From Thermoprotei archaeon (GTDB taxonomy: Archaea > Thermoproteota > Thermoprotei > QMSL01 > B3-G16): a stretch of DNA of 6,154 nt. The position numbers and the translations under genes were made by a program. Below, one piece after another: positions 1 to 5,921 of the stretch. Positions within the stretch are counted from its first letter, which is position 1, and the number at the start of each line of letters is the position of its first letter. Where the stretch lies: contig QMSL01000083.1 of the NCBI GenBank assembly GCA_003649665.1, forward strand, positions 1-6,154, written 5' to 3'. The notes beneath the pieces are model-generated. The model was not told the origin of the DNA, searched no databases, and saw nothing but the letters and a program-made list of their open reading frames with translations.

Positions 1-508
1 CGAGAGAGACTGCAAGGATTGCTGACCATATACCGGGTTTAAATGCAGCGCTGAACGCTATTGCAAGTACTAATCCAGGAAATGCGAGGAATATATCGGT
101 TATCCTCATTATCACTTCATCGACTATTCCCCCATAATATCCCGCTATAAGGCCTAAAGCTAATCCTATGGGTATGGATATCGAGAGGACTACGATTGCC
201 GCAAGCAGCGAGACCCTTGCTCCACTTAAGACTCTGCTGAAGATATCGCGTCCAAACTCATCAGTGCCAAAGGGATGATCTAACGAAGGAGGAAGCAACC
301 TTAATTTATCCATTTTACTGAAATCTATTAGGATTGGGTCATAAGGCGCTACGTATGGCCCTATTATTCCTATCATTATGAAGCTAATTGTTAGTATTAA
401 TCCTATAATGCCAGTTGGTGATCTCATAAGTACTTTGAACATTAGGTTCAGTTCGCTTATCTTGCGAGAGTTCAATTTAGATGAGGGAAGCACCCTCAGG
501 CGGCTCAT
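1..508 (-). CDS. ABC transporter permease, DppC/OppC family (C-terminus cut by window edge)
   Basis: Second inner-membrane permease of a peptide/oligosaccharide-type ABC importer; it pairs with the DppB-like permease to form the translocation channel. Translating the reverse strand from the ATG at 508 gives 169 complete codons, open to the left edge. Visible in order are a short cytoplasmic N-terminus, TM1 at about residues 33-54, the family signature HPFGTDEFGRDIFSRVLSGA (78-97), and TM segments at about 99-123 and 137-155. The cytoplasmic EAA loop that contacts the ATPase lies beyond the window. The start ATG overlaps the upstream permease stop as ATGA, and GAGGAT at 520-515 lies 6 bases before it, supporting this start and translational coupling. 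Usual family length is roughly 280-340 residues, so a little over half is present. Peptide versus sugar specificity cannot be decided from the permease. Confidence 0.96.
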   Translation of the reverse strand, partial: MSRLRVLPSSKLNSRKISELNLMFKVLMRSPTGIIGLILTISFIMIGIIGPYVAPYDPILIDFSKMDKLRLLPPSLDHPFGTDEFGRDIFSRVLSGARVSLLAAIVVLSISIPIGLALGLIAGYYGGIVDEVIMRITDIFLAFPGLVLAIAFSAAFKPGIWSAILAVSL

Positions 509-1509
509 AGTCTTATCCTCGGATCGATTAATGCATAGATCAAATCGACTATGAAGTTCACGAAAACGTAAACTAATCCTATCAATAGGGTTACACCCAT
601 TATTGCAGGATAGTCCATGTTTGTTATAGATCCTACTGCATAAGTCCCTATTCCAGGCCATGAGAAAACAGTTTCAGTTATTACGGCGCCACTAAGCAAC
701 CATCCAAAGATTAAGCCGAGTATCGTTATTATTGGTATTGACGCATTCTTAAGTATGTGTTTAAACACAAAAGATGGTTTAAGACCGCGTACCTGCGCGT
801 AATCAATGTACTCAGCGGAAAGTACGTCAAGCATACTTCCCCTAGTTATCCTAGCAACAAGGCCTATGGATGGGTATGCTAACGTTAATCCAGGAAGCAC
901 TAAATGGCGCAGGTTGTCAAGGAATACGTCGATCTCTCCACAGAGCAAGCTATCAAGTAGATAGAGGCCTGTGAAAGTCTTCGAGGGAGCTATTCCCCTT
1001 CCAGTAGCGGGCAGTATCCCCATATGATAATAAAATATCCACTGAAGAAGGATACCAAGCCAGAATACGGGAACAGAGGCACCACTTATAGCTATTACTC
1101 TAACTACGTGATCTATCCAAGTATCCTTCTTTAATGCAGAAATTATACCTAAGGGTATTCCTATGATCATGACTAATAAAAGGGAGAATATGGCTAACTC
1201 TACGGTTGCAGGGAAGTACGTCTTTATATCAGCAAGGATTGACCTATGAGTTACAGGAGACAAGCCCCAATCCCCAGTAAGTATGTCCTTCAGATAGTAG
1301 AAGTATTGAACTATCACGGGCTCATTTAAGTGGTACTTCTTTTCAAGCATCTCTATGACCTCAGGCTTAGCCTTAACGCCTCCTGCCCAAAGTCTAGCAG
1401 GATTTGCGGGAATAACACGCGCTATTACGAAGGTTAAGAGCGTAACTCCTATTATCGTTGGCAGAAACGTTATGAGTCTCCGAATCACGTAGTACTTGAA
1501 CTCAGTCAT
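505..1509 (-). CDS. ABC transporter permease, DppB/OppB family
   Basis: First membrane permease of the Dpp/Opp-type importer, 334 residues, the normal length for the family. TM1 is at about residues 10-34 (RRLITFLPTIIGVTLLTFVI), followed by the external region with KYHLNEPVIVQYFYYLKDIL and GDWGLS typical of DppB. Further TM segments lie at about 102-126, 136-160, 208-222, 262-282 and 303-327. The EAA loop is at about 233-262 (EYIDYAQVRGLKPSFVFKHI), followed by TETVFSWPGIG. The frame is open to a TTG at 1545, but ATG 1509 is preferred. Family members begin about 8-10 residues before the RRL motif, and the region upstream (RHSKNGDVG) is not family-like. A GTG at 1521 is a minor alternative. The gene has its own TATA box at 1583-1576, separate from the binding-protein gene 126 bases upstream, and overlaps the dppC-like gene by four bases. 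Confidence 0.96.
   Translation of the reverse strand: MTEFKYYVIRRLITFLPTIIGVTLLTFVIARVIPANPARLWAGGVKAKPEVIEMLEKKYHLNEPVIVQYFYYLKDILTGDWGLSPVTHRSILADIKTYFPATVELAIFSLLLVMIIGIPLGIISALKKDTWIDHVVRVIAISGASVPVFWLGILLQWIFYYHMGILPATGRGIAPSKTFTGLYLLDSLLCGEIDVFLDNLRHLVLPGLTLAYPSIGLVARITRGSMLDVLSAEYIDYAQVRGLKPSFVFKHILKNASIPIITILGLIFGWLLSGAVITETVFSWPGIGTYAVGSITNMDYPAIMGVTLLIGLVYVFVNFIVDLIYALIDPRIRL
515..520 (-). promoter_or_regulatory. Shine-Dalgarno site for the dppC-like gene
   Basis: GAGGAT on the minus strand, 6 bases before the ATG at 508 and inside the end of the upstream permease gene. It fixes the dppC-like start at the ATGA overlap. Confidence 0.6.
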
Positions 1510-1575
1510 AGTGAATCCCACGTCTCCATTTTTACTATGTCGCAACTAATCGTAATAAGTGAAAAAGTTAGGATG

Positions 1576-1583
1576 TATAAAAG
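1576..1583 (-). promoter_or_regulatory. Archaeal TATA box for the permease genes
   Basis: CTTTTATA on the minus strand, with an A/G-rich BRE-like stretch (AGCGAAAGA) just upstream. Counting about 26 bases from its centre puts the start site near 1553. That gives a leader of about 44 bases to ATG 1509, or about 8 bases if TTG 1545 were used. It suggests the permeases can be transcribed separately from the binding protein. Confidence 0.5.
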
Positions 1584-1605
1584 TCTTTCGCTATTATAAT
1601 AATGT

Positions 1606-1613
1606 AAAAAGAG
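1606..1613 (-). terminator. T-run terminator candidate after the binding-protein gene
   Basis: CTCTTTTT on the minus strand, 23-30 bases past the TAA of the binding-protein gene and before the dppB TATA box. Archaeal RNA polymerase stops at T-rich tracts without needing a hairpin, and none is seen here. Partial read-through is likely, which would give more binding protein than permease. Confidence 0.4.
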
Positions 1614-1635
1614 ATATTGTATTTTTATGGCGTTC

Positions 1636-3666
1636 TTAGCTCTCAATGCTCTTACCGACAATCACTAACCAATCCTTGTACGTAAGCTGCTTAGCCGTCG
1701 ACATATCCACTATCTTCTTCGCTTCATCAAGGCTGGACACTTTTATTACCTTAACCTCATCAAACTCATAACCACCACAGGTCAATGGCCCAGCATAGTC
1801 ATCAGGATCTACGTAGTCTGGACCCCATCCTATTAGGTTTACGTCAAAGCCGTCCTTACTCATGATTCTTTCATTGAACGTTGGTCTTGAGGCAACTTCT
1901 ATTCTCACTTTAAATCCTAGTTGTGACCATGCCATTTGAAGGATGGTAGCTTCATCTTGAAGTTCCTTGTAACCTTCACAAATCAATATGGTTATCGTGT
2001 ATTTAGTTGGATCAACGCCAGCCTTTTCTAGCAATGCCTTTGCCTTGTCTAAGTTGTAGGTATAGTTTATTACCTCATCATTCTGGAAGCCAAACATACC
2101 CTTTGGAATGACGCCATAAGCCTTGAAAGCCAATCCGCCATATGCAGTCTTAGCTATCTGATCGTAAGGTATAGCATATGCTAATGCTTGCCTGACCTCC
2201 TTCTTATTAAATGGCTCCTTATTTACGTTTGGAACAGCATACATTATTACTAGGGTGTTTTGCTTTCTGATTACTACATTCCATTTCTTACCACCATACT
2301 CTAGCGATACACCTTCGACTTTGAACAGCAGTGATGCAGGCATATCGATCATATCGAGGTCTCCTTTGGTGAATAACATAATTCTGGTTTCATCCTCAGG
2401 TATTAGGAATATCCTTACGCGCCTTACCTTTGGTTTATCATTGCCCCAATAGTATGGATTCGCAGCTAATTCTACGTACTGCCTATGCTCCCACTTCACC
2501 ATGTAGTATGGGCCGCTGCCCACAGGATGTTCATAGACCCATGGATTCTCCTCACCAGGTTTAACTCCACCGTGAGCCTCAATGGCTTCCTTACATACTA
2601 TTGATGCAGGCATTGTTGCCAGTACGTTCAATATTGCAGGATATGGGAACTTTAGTTTTAGCTTTACAACTCCTGCTACTGGACCATTATACTTGAAGAA
2701 GCTTAATAGCTCATCAAGCGATGTGACCTTCTTAGATGACTCCTTGAACTCAGTGAAGAGGCCCTTCGCTAAAATTGCCTTAAAGTCATCTAAGGATATT
2801 ACATCACTTGCATTTACGTCGATGAATGTGTCTATAAGCCAGTATGGATCTTGGTGCATTATGACAACTCTACGTAATGAGTAAATCACGTCCTCTGGCT
2901 CTAAGGGATAAGTCTTGTTCTCCCATGGGTCGTAGAATACTACATTGCCTCTTATGACGAAGTACCATTCAGTAGCATCCTCAGAGTGCGCCCATGCAAC
3001 AGCGATGCTTGGTACTACATACTCCGTAACTTCCTTCTCGTATGTTACTAACCTATCGTAGATCTGGTACATTATCCACCAGTCGAAGCCCCAGTAGCTT
3101 ACAGCAGGATCAAGGCTATGAGGCTCTTCAGTTCCGCCGTAACGTATCATATCTGGTTCGGGCGCGTTTGGATCCTTACCTAGATGATTAAATCTAAAGC
3201 GCAGTGTTGGATGGAAGTATACGTCTTTCATCCATTCCCAATAGACTCTAGGCGCTTGTGTCTGGATCAACCATATGAGCGGAAGCTCATCATTGGTTAT
3301 CTTCTGTATGACATTGTATATCACCTTACGTTGTTCAGGGTCAGTACAAGTTCTGCCCGCCCATATTAGGGCATCAAGTGTGATATTGCTATACCAACTC
3401 GGCGAGATTGATGAATAGGGGACTAATTGGTCTTCGGGTAATTTCTTTGCACCTTTGTAGGCTATTACGAGAATATTCTTTGCACCTGGTACTTGTACTT
3501 CTCCTGCACCACCAGTCTCTGTTGGTTTTGCTTCCTCGGGTGGAGCTGTTGGTCCAGCTCTTCTATAATAGAAGTACCAGCCACTAATACCGGCTATGAC
3601 TACTATCACTATCGCAATTATTGCAATTGTAGTCTTTGTTAATGATCTACTTTTCATATTTGCCAT
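1636..3666 (-). CDS. Extracellular solute-binding protein, family 5 (SBP_bac_5), with apparently permuted domain order
   Basis: Surface-anchored binding protein that would deliver peptides or oligosaccharides to the adjacent DppBC-like permeases; 676 residues. Residues 12-34 form a hydrophobic signal anchor without a lipobox cysteine, and 37-60 a Pro/Glu/Thr/Gly-rich linker. Residues 61-164 resemble the usual C-terminal part of the family: YSNITLDALIWAGR (92-105), TDPEQRKVIYNVIQ (108-121), NDELPLIWLIQ (125-135), WMKDVYFHP (145-153). Residues 172-624 follow the standard order from the family N-terminus: IRYGGTEEPHSLDP, VPSIAVAW, LEPEDVIYSLRR, PVGSGPYYMVKWE, NPYYWG, KGDLDMI, VRQALAYAIP, YNLDKAKALLEKAG and GWGPDYVDPDDY. 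The protein ends about 50 residues later, without the expected C-terminal lobe. Four N-x-S/T sequons (N94, N250, N285, N534) fit a glycosylated outer protein. Start ATG 3666 has GGAGGT 9 bases upstream; M4 is a weaker alternative. The ligand is unknown. Confidence 0.93.
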   Translation of the reverse strand: MANMKSRSLTKTTIAIIAIVIVVIAGISGWYFYYRRAGPTAPPEEAKPTETGGAGEVQVPGAKNILVIAYKGAKKLPEDQLVPYSSISPSWYSNITLDALIWAGRTCTDPEQRKVIYNVIQKITNDELPLIWLIQTQAPRVYWEWMKDVYFHPTLRFRFNHLGKDPNAPEPDMIRYGGTEEPHSLDPAVSYWGFDWWIMYQIYDRLVTYEKEVTEYVVPSIAVAWAHSEDATEWYFVIRGNVVFYDPWENKTYPLEPEDVIYSLRRVVIMHQDPYWLIDTFIDVNASDVISLDDFKAILAKGLFTEFKESSKKVTSLDELLSFFKYNGPVAGVVKLKLKFPYPAILNVLATMPASIVCKEAIEAHGGVKPGEENPWVYEHPVGSGPYYMVKWEHRQYVELAANPYYWGNDKPKVRRVRIFLIPEDETRIMLFTKGDLDMIDMPASLLFKVEGVSLEYGGKKWNVVIRKQNTLVIMYAVPNVNKEPFNKKEVRQALAYAIPYDQIAKTAYGGLAFKAYGVIPKGMFGFQNDEVINYTYNLDKAKALLEKAGVDPTKYTITILICEGYKELQDEATILQMAWSQLGFKVRIEVASRPTFNERIMSKDGFDVNLIGWGPDYVDPDDYAGPLTCGGYEFDEVKVIKVSSLDEAKKIVDMSTAKQLTYKDWLVIVGKSIES
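3175..3486 (-). other. Relocated C-terminal-lobe segment inside the binding-protein gene
   Basis: Codes for residues 61-164, which match the usual end of SBP_bac_5 proteins but lie between the linker and the family's normal N-terminus. The segment opens with a short beta-like stretch (KNILVIAYKGAKK) and ends near FRFNHLGKDPN, after which the standard start IRYGG follows. The call rests on recognised family motifs; no alignment was run. Confidence 0.75.
3565..3633 (-). other. Signal-anchor segment of the binding protein
   Basis: Codes for residues 12-34 of the binding protein, an Ile/Val-rich stretch (TTIAIIAIVIVVIAGISGWY) preceded by Lys/Arg and followed by RR and a Pro-rich linker. No lipobox cysteine or clear signal-peptidase site is seen, so an uncleaved N-terminal membrane anchor is the simplest reading; cleavage cannot be excluded. 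Confidence 0.75.
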
Positions 3667-3675
3667 ACATTCATT

Positions 3676-3683
3676 ACCTCCTT
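3676..3683 (-). promoter_or_regulatory. Strong Shine-Dalgarno site of the binding-protein gene
   Basis: AAGGAGGT on the minus strand, 9 bases before ATG 3666. Two other ATGs in between (at 3674 and 3670) are out of frame, so the site selects 3666. It is the strongest ribosome-binding site in the window, fitting a highly expressed surface protein. Confidence 0.8.
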
Positions 3684-3692
3684 AAATCTGAG

Positions 3693-3792
3693 GGTTAACC
3701 TATATCTAAGACCTATAAAAATTTAACTCTAACTAGTTAAAGTGATAGAAATAAAGAGTAAATAAGTAAGGGGGGAGAGAAAGTCGTTAACG
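3693..3792. promoter_or_regulatory. Palindrome cluster in the divergent spacer (candidate operators)
   Basis: Three small perfect palindromes lie in the 161-base divergent spacer: GGTTAACC at 3693-3700, AACTAGTT at 3731-3738 and CGTTAACG at 3785-3792. AACTAGTT lies inside a wider inverted repeat, TTTAAC (3722-3727), 8 bases, GTTAAA (3736-3741). The first covers the predicted start site of the binding-protein gene; the second lies directly upstream of its TATA box, at or before the BRE. The third would fall near the start site of the rightward gene if the weak TATA-like GTAAATAA at 3758-3765 is used. A G6 purine run lies at 3770-3775. Operator function is inference, and six-base GTTAAC cores can arise by chance in AT-rich DNA. 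Confidence 0.3.
3714..3722 (-). promoter_or_regulatory. TATA box of the binding-protein gene
   Basis: ATTTTTATA on the minus strand, preceded by an A/G-rich BRE-like GAGTTAA. The predicted start site is about 26 bases downstream, around 3688-3696. That leaves a leader of about 25-30 bases containing the Shine-Dalgarno site. Confidence 0.6.
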
Positions 3793-3827
3793 CAAAGTAC
3801 AGAATACTGCTACATAACGTAATTCTC

Positions 3828-4454
3828 ATGAAGTATAGGATAAAGGACACCAGAGATTATGTAAACGTGGGAATAGATACATCACTTTTAAAGCTCTTAG
3901 AGGATAAAAGCCTCTGTGCATTTTGTATATTACGTGATCCTGAGAGTAGGCATCTTCATATCATTAGGGAACATGAGGATATTAAAGGTGAGGAAGTTCC
4001 AGGAATAATAAACGAAGAGAAGGTATTGAGAGTTCTCATTAGCGTATATAAGGAGGTAGAGAGAGAGGTAGAAAGATATCTAAGGAGGACTATGAATATA
4101 TTGAGGAAGATCTCATTATCGTCCATATTAAGAGTCTTCATGATACCACATCTCTCACCATATAGGGATATAGAGAAGATGAGAGAAGGTGAGATAAGGA
4201 GGCTTAAGTTAAGATATCAAGCATACATTATAATGCGGGAGGTCTTGAAATTCCATAGAGACGTTGATATAGGAGCTGTGGAAATATTTTCATCGAGGAT
4301 TGTGAAATATCCCCTTCGGTATGTCCTTAACGATAATAATATCCGGGTATACAATGAATTTAAGGGTAAAGAGGAGAAAGTTTATGAGAATATACTTAAC
4401 CTCGACCATGGATATAGGGAGTATATACTTTCTCTTTTAAAGGGAGGTCATTAG
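3828..4454 (+). CDS. Unrecognised 208-residue protein with a CxxC...HxH...H zinc-finger-like motif
   Basis: I do not recognise this protein. Near the N-terminus it has C30-A-F-C33, then H42, H44 and H49. The spacing C-x2-C-x10-H-x4-H resembles a single C2H2-type zinc finger, which archaea do carry. The remainder is highly charged and mostly helical by eye: a long helix or short coiled coil at about 65-96, a hydrophobic stretch at 97-109 (LSSILRVFMIPHL), and another charged helix at about 113-143. No signal peptide or membrane segment is evident, so it is probably cytoplasmic. ATG 3828 is the first usable start; the frame is open upstream to 3762 with no ATG, GTG or TTG. No Shine-Dalgarno site precedes it. 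It is divergent from the transporter operon and followed 96 bases later by the ion-transporter gene. A role as local regulator or nucleic-acid-binding protein is possible but unproven. Confidence 0.8.
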   Translation: MKYRIKDTRDYVNVGIDTSLLKLLEDKSLCAFCILRDPESRHLHIIREHEDIKGEEVPGIINEEKVLRVLISVYKEVEREVERYLRRTMNILRKISLSSILRVFMIPHLSPYRDIEKMREGEIRRLKLRYQAYIIMREVLKFHRDVDIGAVEIFSSRIVKYPLRYVLNDNNIRVYNEFKGKEEKVYENILNLDHGYREYILSLLKGGH

Positions 4455-4506
4455 TTAAGAGCATGGGAGGTTAGGCTGACTCATTTGTAGGTTGGTTAAG
4501 AAATCC

Positions 4507-4515
4507 TTTTATTTA
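4507..4515 (+). promoter_or_regulatory. TATA box of the ion-transporter gene
   Basis: TTTTATTTA, preceded by a BRE-like AAGAAA at 4499-4503. The start site predicted about 26 bases on lies near 4537, so the leader to GTG 4551 would be only about 10-15 bases. This suggests transcription independent of the upstream 208-residue protein gene. Confidence 0.5.
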
Positions 4516-4538
4516 ACATAATAATTAAGTTTCATTCT

Positions 4539-4544
4539 GGTGAG
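4539..4544 (+). promoter_or_regulatory. Shine-Dalgarno site supporting the GTG start of the ion transporter
   Basis: GGTGAG, a crenarchaeal-type site complementary to the CACCUC end of 16S rRNA, lies 6 bases before GTG 4551. The GTG inside it (4540) is out of frame and meets a stop after four codons, so GTG 4551 is the start. Confidence 0.6.
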
Positions 4545-4550
4545 CACAAA

Positions 4551-5921
4551 GTGAACATTGATAAGAGGGTCATTCAAGGATCAACTGTACTCCTAGTATT
4601 GATCGCCATAATAGTGGGAGCGTACGTAGCTGAATTTAGTGCAAAGCAAATATTATCATTAACTGTATTTAGTCTAATGATAATAGGAGTATTGTTCCTC
4701 TGGGAGTATAAGGTAGTAATAGCATTCTCTGGATTGGCGCTCATGTTCATATTTGGGCTGATAAATGTTCATTACCTAATACATTCGGCGAACTTAGAGA
4801 TAATAATATTCCTAATATGTATGATGATCATTGTAGGATTTCTTGAGGAGCGGGGTTTCTTTGAGTACATGATGAGGTTTATAGTCTATAAAATAGGGGA
4901 TAACGCGGAATTATTAATATCCATATTAATGTTACTTTCAGGAGTCTTATCCTCCATTGTCGGTAATATAACGACTATGCTTTTCATAACCACTAATGTG
5001 CTTTACCTAACAGCGAAGTATAACTTAAGTCCAATGCCGCTTATACTGATGACGGCATTTGCATCAAATGTAGGTAGTGCGGCTATGCTCATGGGAAATC
5101 CGGTAAGCGTAATAGTTGCATTTAGGGGAGGTCTGACTTTATCTGACTTCATAAGGATAGCCATGCCGATAGCCTTAACAGCCTTAGCGCTCTTAGTTAT
5201 TGTGAATTTAAGAATGTTTAAAGGTTATTTATATCAAGTGAGGAGGGCACTTAGGAGTGAGGGTAGGAAAAGTGAAGAAGAAAGTGTAGTTAAGGATCTA
5301 GACGTCTGTATTGCAGTATTTGTAGGGTTACTTGTAGGGCTTCTACTTTACCATAAGCTAGAGGAGGTATTTAACTTGGAAAAGAATACGTTATTGCTCG
5401 GAGTAGCATTACTTTTTGCAAGTATATGTCTAATATTAGACAGGAGATCTGTTCGAGATGTCATAGAGCATAGAGTGGATTGGTATACATTATCGTTTTT
5501 CATAATATTTTTCGGAGCCGTTGGGTCACTGGAATACACGGGCGTTAGCGAAAAGATAGCAGAGCTTTTGGCAGGAGTTTCACATGAGAGGATAACACTT
5601 ATAATAATTCTCACGCTATTTACAGGAGTATTAAGTGCATTTCTTGATAACGTTCTAGCAGTAGCTACAATGGCGCCAGTAATAGAGAGCTTAAAAACTT
5701 TAGGGTTAGAGGTAGAGCCGTTATGGTGGGCCACACTATTTGGAGCTACATTCTTTGGTAATTTAACGATAATAGCTAGCGCTAGTAATATAGTAGCTAT
5801 AGGAATCATGGAGAGAAGGGGGTACCATATGGAGTTATCAGAGTGGATTAAGTATGGAATTCCAATTACATTAGTTACAACACTTGTAGCATTAGGCATG
5901 TTATGTTTAATATACCATTAG
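4551..5921 (+). CDS. Ion transporter of the ArsB/NhaD/P-protein superfamily
   Basis: Multi-pass membrane protein of 456 residues, near the usual 420-450 of the family, with about 11-12 hydrophobic segments in two inverted-repeat halves. First half: TMs at about 12-28, 34-50, 54-71 and 83-97; FLEERGFFEYM at 97-107; a hairpin motif SSIVGNITT at 134-142; and GSAAMLMGNPVSVIV at 175-189. A charged cytoplasmic linker lies at about 227-250. Second half: TMs from 252; SAFLDNVLAVATMAPVI at 362-378; and FGATFFGNLTIIASASNIVA at 397-416, followed by GIMERRG. The second half matches the P-protein/arsenical-pump-like permease group closely. Substrate could be Na+/H+, arsenite, or an organic anion; the sequence alone does not decide. 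No ars or ATPase partner gene lies beside it. The Asp common in the first-half motifs is replaced (G138, N183). Start GTG is supported by GGTGAG. Its stop overlaps that of the convergent gene. Confidence 0.9.
   Translation: MNIDKRVIQGSTVLLVLIAIIVGAYVAEFSAKQILSLTVFSLMIIGVLFLWEYKVVIAFSGLALMFIFGLINVHYLIHSANLEIIIFLICMMIIVGFLEERGFFEYMMRFIVYKIGDNAELLISILMLLSGVLSSIVGNITTMLFITTNVLYLTAKYNLSPMPLILMTAFASNVGSAAMLMGNPVSVIVAFRGGLTLSDFIRIAMPIALTALALLVIVNLRMFKGYLYQVRRALRSEGRKSEEESVVKDLDVCIAVFVGLLVGLLLYHKLEEVFNLEKNTLLLGVALLFASICLILDRRSVRDVIEHRVDWYTLSFFIIFFGAVGSLEYTGVSEKIAELLAGVSHERITLIIILTLFTGVLSAFLDNVLAVATMAPVIESLKTLGLEVEPLWWATLFGATFFGNLTIIASASNIVAIGIMERRGYHMELSEWIKYGIPITLVTTLVALGMLCLIYH

Noticed and set aside
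1510..1545. Longer dppB-like protein starting at TTG 1545
   Set aside because: The 12 extra residues do not look family-like, TTG is a weak start, and ATG 1509 gives the usual N-terminus. An 8-base leader from the predicted start site keeps it possible but less likely.
2255..3369. Three plus-strand open frames (65, 100 and 61 codons) inside the binding-protein gene
   Set aside because: All are antisense to a gene with clear family motifs, and their translations show no domain or coherent composition.
1636..3666. Binding-protein gene as a pseudogene or frameshifted copy
   Set aside because: The frame is intact over 676 codons, with signal anchor, strong ribosome-binding site and all family motifs present once. 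Only their order is unusual.
3956..4141. 61-codon minus-strand frame inside the 208-residue protein gene
   Set aside because: Low-complexity Ser/Leu/Thr-rich translation, expected from the complement of Glu/Arg/Lys-rich helices.
5348..5899. 183-codon open frame on the minus strand inside the ion-transporter gene
   Set aside because: It lies wholly antisense to a well-supported membrane-protein gene. Its composition is what the complement of hydrophobic codons gives, and no recognisable domain or Shine-Dalgarno site is seen.
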